Positions 50,301 through 55,936 of a stretch of DNA of 55,936 bases are shown here, piece after piece. Source of the stretch: Alphaproteobacteria bacterium (GTDB taxonomy: Bacteria; Pseudomonadota; Alphaproteobacteria; Rhizobiales; BM303); contig JAJRYE010000133.1 in the NCBI GenBank assembly GCA_024275895.1, positions 1 to 55,936 on the forward strand. The letters run 5' to 3'. The translations under genes were made by a program, and so were the position numbers. A model generated the notes under the pieces. That model saw only the letters and a program-made list of their open reading frames with translations, was not told the origin of the DNA and did no database searches. Position 1 is the first letter of the stretch, and each line of letters begins with the position of its first letter.

Positions 50301-51350
50301 TCAACCGTAACGGTAGGGTTTGCCCGCCTTGGCCATCACGGCGTTGTACTCTTTCAAAATCTTCACCACCTTGGCGCTGCGCGGCGATTTCTTGGCGATC
50401 TGATCCCAGAATTTAAGTGCCGCGGTTTCCACCTGGGCCCATTCCTCATCCGGAATTGACGTGAGTTTCAGCTTGGTTCCGTTAACGCGCAGCCGCGCCT
50501 CGCCGCCCCAATACCAGTATTGCCGGTAATAATGCGACGAATCCATGCACAGGCGGAACAGTTCCTGAAGATGCGGCGGCACCGCGTCCCAGCTTTTGCT
50601 GTTGGCGAAGAACGAGCCGATCCACGCCCCGGTGATATTGTTGGTGAGGAAATAATTGGTCACATTGGCCCAGCCGACGGTGTAATCCTCGGTAATGCCC
50701 GACCAGGCCATGCCGTCAAGCTCACCGGTCTGCACTGCGACCTCGGCGTCCTCATAGGGAATTTCCACCGGAATGACACCGAACTGAGACAGGAACCGGC
50801 CCGCTGTCGGGAAGGTATAAACCCGCAGGCCCTTGAGATCGGCCAGTGAGCGGATGGGTTTCTTGGTGTTGATATGGCAAGGATCCCATGAGCCGGCGCT
50901 GAGCCATGTCACATTGTCAATCTCGCTATAGGCCTCTTCCCAGATCTCTTTCAGCCCATACTCGTTGAACAAGACCGGCACATCGAGGCTATACCTTGTG
51001 GCGAAGGGGAAATAGCCGCCAAACACCGAGATATCCACCGGCGCTGACATGGAATCTTCATCCGACTGCACCGCATCGATGGTGCCTCTTTGCATGGCGC
51101 GGAACAACTCGCCCGTGGGCACCAGCTGATCGGCGGTATAAAGCTCGATTACCATATCGCCGCCGGCCACCTTGTTGAACGAATCGATCGCCGGTTTGAT
51201 CACATGTTCAGCCAGCGCCGCCCCGGCATAGGTCTGCAAGCGCCATTTGATGGTTTTACCCGATGTGGCGCCGTGAACGGCAGGCGCGGCAAGGGTGGCA
51301 GCAGCAGCGGCCATACCGGCGGTTTTGATAAATTCTCGTCTGTTGGTCAT
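50301..51350 (-). CDS. TRAP transporter solute-binding protein (TakP/DctP family, Tat-like signal)
   Basis: The 349-residue product begins MTNRREFIKTAGMAAAAATL, a twin-arginine type signal, and then shows the TAXI/DctP family fold: IKWRLQTYAGAALAEHVIKP, DLKGLRVYTFPTAGRFLSQF with the arginine of the binding site, and VPPHLQELFRLCMDSSHYYR. It resembles the alpha-keto/aromatic-acid TakP subgroup rather than DctP of C4-dicarboxylates. The TRAP permease genes are upstream on the same strand. Its ligand would be the substrate of the GS-like/aldehyde-dehydrogenase/amidohydrolase pathway. Confidence 0.9.
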   Translation of the reverse strand: MTNRREFIKTAGMAAAAATLAAPAVHGATSGKTIKWRLQTYAGAALAEHVIKPAIDSFNKVAGGDMVIELYTADQLVPTGELFRAMQRGTIDAVQSDEDSMSAPVDISVFGGYFPFATRYSLDVPVLFNEYGLKEIWEEAYSEIDNVTWLSAGSWDPCHINTKKPIRSLADLKGLRVYTFPTAGRFLSQFGVIPVEIPYEDAEVAVQTGELDGMAWSGITEDYTVGWANVTNYFLTNNITGAWIGSFFANSKSWDAVPPHLQELFRLCMDSSHYYRQYWYWGGEARLRVNGTKLKLTSIPDEEWAQVETAALKFWDQIAKKSPRSAKVVKILKEYNAVMAKAGKPYRYG

Positions 51351-51457
51351 CGTCTTACTCCCTTGGGGTTTTCCGTCTCATTTTTCAATCAAACGCCAGC
51401 AGTCTTGCCTGAGACGGATCATCTTGTTACTGCTGAATTTCGTTATCCTCGTTTCCT

Positions 51458-52783
51458 TTAGCGGCCAAGAGTCACATTCTGCGGCATCCACAATGCCAGT
51501 TGCGGAAAAATCATTACCAGCGCCAGCCCCAGCATCATGATGGCAACGAAAGGTGTCACCGAGCGGTAGATATCCATCAGCGAGACCTCCCTTGGCGCCA
51601 TGGCCTTCATTAAAAACAGATTATAGCCAAAGGGCGGCGTCATATAGGCGATCTGGCAGGTAATGGTATAAAGCACCCCGTACCAGATCAGGTCAAAGCC
51701 CAGATGGTGCACCAGCGGCACATAGAGCGGCGCCACAATCACCAGCATCGCCGTATCGTCCAGGAAAGTCCCCATCACGATGAAAGACAATTGCATCAGG
51801 ATCAAAACCGTCCATGGCTCCAGTCCAAGATTTTTCAGGAACAGGGTTTCAATCGCCCGCACCGCGCCCAGACCGTCAAAAACGGCGCCAAAGGCAAGCG
51901 CCGCCAGAATGATCCACATGAACATGCACGATATGGAGAGGGTTTTTTCCACACAGGTATGAATGATTTTAAAGCTCAGCTTGCCGCGCACAAACGCCGC
52001 GATGAGCGAGGCGATCGCGCCAACCCCGGCGCTCTCAACCAGCGAAGTCTTGCCCATAAGGAACAGACCGGTCATGGAAAAGAAAATAAACAGTGGAATA
52101 ATACCGGCGCTCAGCAGTTTGAATTTTTCCGCCCAGCCGACATTGCGCTCTTCCCGGCCCAGAGCCGGTCCGAGTTTGGGATTGAAATAGCAGCGAATGG
52201 CAATATACAAAATAAACAGCCCCGCCATCATCAGGCCGGGGATTACCCCGGCGAGCCACAATTGCCCCACCGGCTGGCGCGAGATCATGCCATAAAGCAC
52301 CAATACGACACTTGGCGGCACCAGTATGCCCAGCGATGAGCCGGCCTGTATCACCCCGGTCACCATCACCTTGTCATAACCGCGCCTGAGCAATTCGGGC
52401 AGGGCAATACTGGCCCCGATCGCCATTCCGGCAACCGAAAGCCCGTTCATGGCCGATATGACAACCATCAGACCAATGGTACCGATGGCCAGACCGCCAT
52501 TCACCGGCCCCATCCAGACATGAAACATCTTGTACAAATCCTCGGCAATGCCGGATTCGGACAACACATAGCCCATGAAAATAAACAGCGGCAGGGTGAG
52601 CAACGGATACCATTTCATCAGCTTCATATTGGCGCTGAATGCGATCTCCCCGCCGCCCTCGCCCCACAGGAAAAGCGAGAAAACAACCGCGACAAACCCG
52701 ATCGCCGCATAAACACGCTGCCCCGAGATCAGCATGGCCATCATGCTGGCAAACATCAAAAGGGCAATCATTTCATAACTCAT
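51458..52783 (-). CDS. TRAP transporter large permease (DctM family)
   Basis: The 441-residue product has about 12 transmembrane helices with the motifs AMNGLSVAGMAIGASIALPE, VIQAGSSLGILVPPSVVLVL and CQIAYMTPPFGYNLFLMKAM. The start overlaps the small permease stop by four bases. It differs from the plus-strand DctM by having no long hydrophilic insert. Confidence 0.9.
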   Translation of the reverse strand: MSYEMIALLMFASMMAMLISGQRVYAAIGFVAVVFSLFLWGEGGGEIAFSANMKLMKWYPLLTLPLFIFMGYVLSESGIAEDLYKMFHVWMGPVNGGLAIGTIGLMVVISAMNGLSVAGMAIGASIALPELLRRGYDKVMVTGVIQAGSSLGILVPPSVVLVLYGMISRQPVGQLWLAGVIPGLMMAGLFILYIAIRCYFNPKLGPALGREERNVGWAEKFKLLSAGIIPLFIFFSMTGLFLMGKTSLVESAGVGAIASLIAAFVRGKLSFKIIHTCVEKTLSISCMFMWIILAALAFGAVFDGLGAVRAIETLFLKNLGLEPWTVLILMQLSFIVMGTFLDDTAMLVIVAPLYVPLVHHLGFDLIWYGVLYTITCQIAYMTPPFGYNLFLMKAMAPREVSLMDIYRSVTPFVAIMMLGLALVMIFPQLALWMPQNVTLGR

Positions 52784-53319
52784 GCAAGGCTCCTGTCGGT
52801 CGCTTTTGCGATATTTTTAAACAAAATAGCGATGGATTGCAGCAGGGTCAGAAAAATCCCGATATCCATGATCACCTTGACCGGCGCCATATGCGGCGCC
52901 CAGATCGAGCGGCTGGTTTCACCGTATTTAAAAGCGTAAATCGTGCTGTTGATGCCGCCATAAAGCAAAATCACCAGAAAAAAGATCATAAACAGGACCG
53001 TGAACATATCCATCCGGGCCTGGGTTCGGGGTTTCCAGTTGCCATAGAGCAAATCCATCCGCACATGCGAGCCAAGCTGCAAGGAATGGCCGCCGCCGAG
53101 CAGATAATAGGCCACCATGATGAACTGGGCCACTTCCAGCGTCCATAACGAAGGAGTAAAAAAGGATTTGGACACAGAAGAAAACAGCAGCACGCCCAGC
53201 ATGGCGAAAATCAGATACATCGCAAACAGACCGACATATTTGTTTATCAAATCCACATAACGTACATAGACGCAAATTGCCTTTGGCATGGCCGCGCTCT
53301 TTTGCATCTCTTGCATCAT
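52780..53319 (-). CDS. TRAP transporter small permease (DctQ family)
   Basis: The 179-residue product has four transmembrane helices (VGLFAMYLIFAMLGVLLFSS, MFTVLFMIFFLVILLYGGI and others) and the motif AQFIMVAYYLLGGGHSLQLG followed by SHVRMDLLY. The start at 53319 overlaps the amidohydrolase stop by four bases, so both are co-translated. Confidence 0.88.
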   Translation of the reverse strand: MMQEMQKSAAMPKAICVYVRYVDLINKYVGLFAMYLIFAMLGVLLFSSVSKSFFTPSLWTLEVAQFIMVAYYLLGGGHSLQLGSHVRMDLLYGNWKPRTQARMDMFTVLFMIFFLVILLYGGINSTIYAFKYGETSRSIWAPHMAPVKVIMDIGIFLTLLQSIAILFKNIAKATDRSLA

Positions 53320-54110
53320 CTGAAATTCCCCGTCAGCGTTTCAAAAGCCGTTACCGCCAGTCCGGCCAGCATGACCGCCATGGCCTGCTGCGCCGCTTCA
53401 TCTTCAATCAGATCATTGCGAACTTCAATCATCACATTCAGCAATCCGTGTTTGATGGCATGCTCTTTTAATGTATGCGTGACCCCGTCTTCAGGGCCAT
53501 AGGGGGTGTTAAGACCAAAAACCAGGCCGGTCTGATCCTGCCCAAGTGACAACATGGTTTTAGCAAAACGCGCATCCTTGTCATGCAGTAGCCCGATATC
53601 GACATCGCGCATCACCCCCTTGAATACTGGCGTGAAGGAGTGAATTGTCATCACGCAAGGCTTGATTTGCCTCTCCAGTCGAACTGCGATACTCTCACGC
53701 AACGCATTGATAAACGGAGTATAATATCTTTCAGCCCGCATCCGGCGCGAGGCGTTTGCAAGGCCGGCATTGCCCGGGATTTCATGATGCTCGCTAAGAG
53801 CCGGCACACAGGCTTTCAGACCCGGCGCACGATTACAGTCATAAACCAGCCGCGAGACACCCGGCGCAATCAACGGCGCATCCAGCTTTTCCGCCATGGT
53901 TTTGGCCACCGCCAGCGCGCCCGGATCCCAGGCGATATGGCTGGTGAGCAAATCCTCGTCCAGCCCCAGTTTTGCAAGCTCCGGCGGAATATAATTCGAG
54001 GCGTGCTCGCATACGAGAATAAAATCCCCCGCGCCGGAAGGGTTTATCACCTCCACCGGGTCCTTAACTGCCGGACCGTCATGAGCCAGAAACGCCCGCA
54101 TTCCCCACAT
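53316..54110 (-). CDS. N-formylglutamate amidohydrolase family protein
   Basis: The 264-residue product has the FGase family pattern: FILVCEHASNYIPPELAKLG, HIAWDPGALAVAKTMAEKL, RLVYDCNRAP, VMTIHSFTPVFKG with the conserved His, NTPYGPEDGVTHTLKEHA and VMIEVRNDLIEDEA. In histidine breakdown HutG of this type hydrolyses N-formylglutamate; relatives act on other N-acyl or amide substrates. No other hut genes are nearby. As first gene of an operon with a TRAP transporter, a GS-like ligase and an aldehyde dehydrogenase, it may cleave a gamma-glutamyl or formyl intermediate. Start ATG 54110; 54101 is possible. Confidence 0.88.
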   Translation of the reverse strand: MWGMRAFLAHDGPAVKDPVEVINPSGAGDFILVCEHASNYIPPELAKLGLDEDLLTSHIAWDPGALAVAKTMAEKLDAPLIAPGVSRLVYDCNRAPGLKACVPALSEHHEIPGNAGLANASRRMRAERYYTPFINALRESIAVRLERQIKPCVMTIHSFTPVFKGVMRDVDIGLLHDKDARFAKTMLSLGQDQTGLVFGLNTPYGPEDGVTHTLKEHAIKHGLLNVMIEVRNDLIEDEAAQQAMAVMLAGLAVTAFETLTGNFR

Positions 54111-54195
54111 CCCTGTTTTTGTTTTGTATAGATATTTTCAGATCACATAAGAATGTCAAGTTTATTTCTGTAAAAATAACTACTGTTTTTTTGTC

Positions 54196-54213
54196 ATGGA
54201 ATTTTTTTTTCAT
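54196..54213. promoter_or_regulatory. Candidate RpiR operator in the divergent promoter region
   Basis: ATGGAA-N6-TTTCAT is a dyad with one mismatch (GGAA against TTTC) spanning a run of nine T residues. It lies between the amidohydrolase and rpiR-like starts. Dyads of the GAAA...TTTC kind are common for RpiR regulators. Confidence 0.4.
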
Positions 54214-54258
54214 TACGCTTAGACTCCTCCGGGACATTTGCCGCATCGGGAGAACAAG

Positions 54259-55134
54259 GTGGAATCATCGCGGGAACCTAACCTTGCAGAGCGCATTCGC
54301 AGCCGCTTCGGCAATCTTACCCGGGCTGAGCGCCAGCTCGCCAATGTAATGCTGGAGAATTATCCCGTCTCCGGCCTTGGCAGCATCACCGCCATCGCAA
54401 CAAGATCCGCCGTCTCGACCCCGACCGTGGTGCGAATGGCCAAGAAACTGGGCTTCAAGGGCTTTCCCGAGCTTCAGGCGGCGCTACGCAGTGAACTCGA
54501 AGCCACGATCTCGAACCCGATCAGCAAACATGAGCGCTGGGCGCAAAAGGCGCCCGACACCCATATCCTCAACCGTTTTGCTGATGCGGTCATAGAAAAC
54601 ATGCGCTCAACCTTAAAACAGATCGACCCGGAAACCTTTAATGCGGTTGTTGAGCTTTTATCCGATCGTGACCACGCCGTGCATGTCGTCGGCGGACGCA
54701 TAACCAATTCCATGGCCGGTTACTTTTTCAACCACATGCAGGTTATGCGCAGCGGCGTAACCCATGTCGCCTCAAATTCCAACACCTGGCCGCATTATGT
54801 GCTGAACATGAAGGCCGGTGATGTCCTGTTGGTATTCGATATCCGGCGTTATGAACACAATCTCCTGCGCCTCGCCAAAATGGCCAAGGCCAAGGAGGTT
54901 ACCCTGATCCTGATTACTGACCAGTGGGGATCCCCGGTTGCCAATTTTGCCAGCCACAGTTTCTACACCCGCATCATGGCGCCATCAGCCTGGGATTCCT
55001 CGGTTATCATTCTGTTTCTCGTCGAAGCCCTGATAACCGGAGTGGAAAACGCCAACTGGGATGAGACCAAAGCCCGTATGAACACGCTTGAAGAGCTATT
55101 CGATCAAACAAAAATGTTCAAAAAATTCAGATAG
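54259..55134 (+). CDS. MurR/RpiR-family transcriptional regulator
   Basis: The 291-residue product has the RpiR helix-turn-helix (ERQLANVMLENYPVSGLGSI, then STPTVVRMAKKLGFKGFPEL) and a C-terminal SIS sugar-phosphate-binding domain with HVVGGRITNSMAGYFF and DVLLVFDIRRYEHNLLRLAK. Members usually sense phosphosugars or small acids. GTG 54259 is preferred over TTG 54238 because GGGAG precedes it. It is divergent from the amidohydrolase operon, its likely target. Confidence 0.9.
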   Translation: MESSREPNLAERIRSRFGNLTRAERQLANVMLENYPVSGLGSITAIATRSAVSTPTVVRMAKKLGFKGFPELQAALRSELEATISNPISKHERWAQKAPDTHILNRFADAVIENMRSTLKQIDPETFNAVVELLSDRDHAVHVVGGRITNSMAGYFFNHMQVMRSGVTHVASNSNTWPHYVLNMKAGDVLLVFDIRRYEHNLLRLAKMAKAKEVTLILITDQWGSPVANFASHSFYTRIMAPSAWDSSVIILFLVEALITGVENANWDETKARMNTLEELFDQTKMFKKFR

Positions 55135-55192
55135 ATACCCTCGCCATGGCGCCGGTTTGGGGAGGCGCAGTACAATTATTGAACAACAAAAA

Positions 55193-55220
55193 CCCCCCGC
55201 CGAAATCAATCGGCGGGGGG
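55193..55220 (-). terminator. Terminator of the rRNA operon, possibly bidirectional
   Basis: CCCCCCGCCGA (55193-55203) and TCGGCGGGGGG (55210-55220) form a perfect 11-bp stem. On the minus strand it is followed by TTTTTGTT, which ends the rRNA transcript. On the plus strand it is followed by TTTAAGG, so it may also stop transcription of the RpiR gene. Confidence 0.88.
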
Positions 55221-55284
55221 TTTAAGGTGTTCTCACACATGAAGAAGGGAAAAATCTTAAAATAACCTCATACTGTTCTTGGCT

Positions 55285-55402
55285 GGCCTGGCAGTGACCT
55301 ACTCTCCCGTGCCTTAAGACAAAGTACCATCGGCGCTGAAGCGTTTAACGGCCGAGTTCGGAATGGGATCGGGTTCAGGCGCTTCGCAATAGCCACCAGG
55401 CC
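55285..55402 (-). rRNA. rrf: 5S ribosomal RNA
   Basis: On the minus strand the gene begins GGCCTGGTGGCTATTGCGAA and contains the conserved CCCGATCCCATTCCGAACTC and GGGAGAGTAGGTC. The ends GGCCTGGTGG / CACTGCCAGGCC pair as helix I. About 118 bases. Confidence 0.95.
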
Positions 55403-55547
55403 GGCGAAAAACAGTATGAAATTGCTGGATTTGTCAGTTTCTTGATTTTATTCAATCAACCCAGATGCACCCTGGCTTCCTTACCATCTTGCAATACAAG
55501 AGGCGAGGAGTGGCTTTAGCCACGACGGGGACACAAATAAGCATTGA
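55403..55547 (-). other. 23S-5S rRNA spacer
   Basis: The 145-base spacer shows no tRNA. It contains a segment that can pair near GTGGCTAAAGCCA (minus strand), a likely processing stem. Confidence 0.6.

Positions 55548-55936
<389 letters not shown>

Noticed and set aside
55221-55284. tRNA-fMet after the 5S gene, common in alphaproteobacterial rRNA operons
   Set aside because: The 64 bases between 5S and terminator show no cloverleaf or conserved tRNA sequence.

Overview
The window looks like chromosomal DNA of an alphaproteobacterium. Pointers are the DctB/DctD-TRAP arrangement, a CueR with the proteobacterial C-x7-C metal loop, DUF6362, the codon usage, and the 5S/23S sequences at the right edge. 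I cannot place it to genus. The G+C content looks to be in the mid-fifties percent, with a visibly more AT-rich segment at about 0.7-6.3 kb.

Left end (1-9.7 kb) is an accessory region. A five-gene minus-strand cassette makes and uses a nonulosonic (sialic-acid-like) sugar: CMP-sugar synthetase, NeuB-type synthase, a CBS-domain/nucleotide-sugar dehydrogenase fusion, a PseG-like GT-B protein and a methyltransferase. It lies between insertion-sequence remnants: IS3 on one side, IS1380 and IS30 on the other. Next come a GNAT/RHH toxin-antitoxin pair, phage-type small genes (DUF6362) and an IS481 remnant.

9.7-12.0 kb: a cobalamin riboswitch leads a two-gene unit, a YncE-like beta-propeller protein and a periplasmic S41-like peptidase.

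12.1-23.7 kb is a copper/envelope island, all on the minus strand. Three MerR-type operators with 19-bp spacers precede an HMA metallochaperone, the CopA ATPase operon and a methionine-rich exported protein. The CopA operon runs copA, a CueR-fragment mini-gene, cueR, cytochrome c, multicopper oxidase, cytochrome c, a small secreted protein and a cupredoxin, ending at a hairpin terminator at 15983-16008. A DsbA-like oxidoreductase and an L,D-transpeptidase lie in the same island.

23.9-31.6 kb: a membrane acyltransferase and a FadL-type porin (plus strand); then a minus-strand 2-oxoacid oxidoreductase operon (gamma, alpha, beta, and a fused GltD-like flavoprotein/ferredoxin subunit), and a cold-shock protein.

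32.0-38.5 kb: a C4-dicarboxylate-type regulon. DctB-like kinase and DctD-like sigma-54 activator are followed by two activator-type repeats, a sigma-54 promoter and dctPQM.

38.5-47.3 kb: an exopolysaccharide locus (flippase, GT4 glycosyltransferase, polymerase/ligase, a chain-length/BY-kinase protein with a degenerate Walker A; divergent polyprenyl-phosphate sugar transferase), followed by an SCO protein with an FNR-type box.

47.3-55.1 kb: a minus-strand catabolic operon (N-formylglutamate amidohydrolase-like enzyme, TRAP transporter, glutamine-synthetase-like ligase, aldehyde dehydrogenase) divergent from an RpiR regulator. The right edge holds the 3' end of a minus-strand rRNA operon (23S partial, 5S, terminator).
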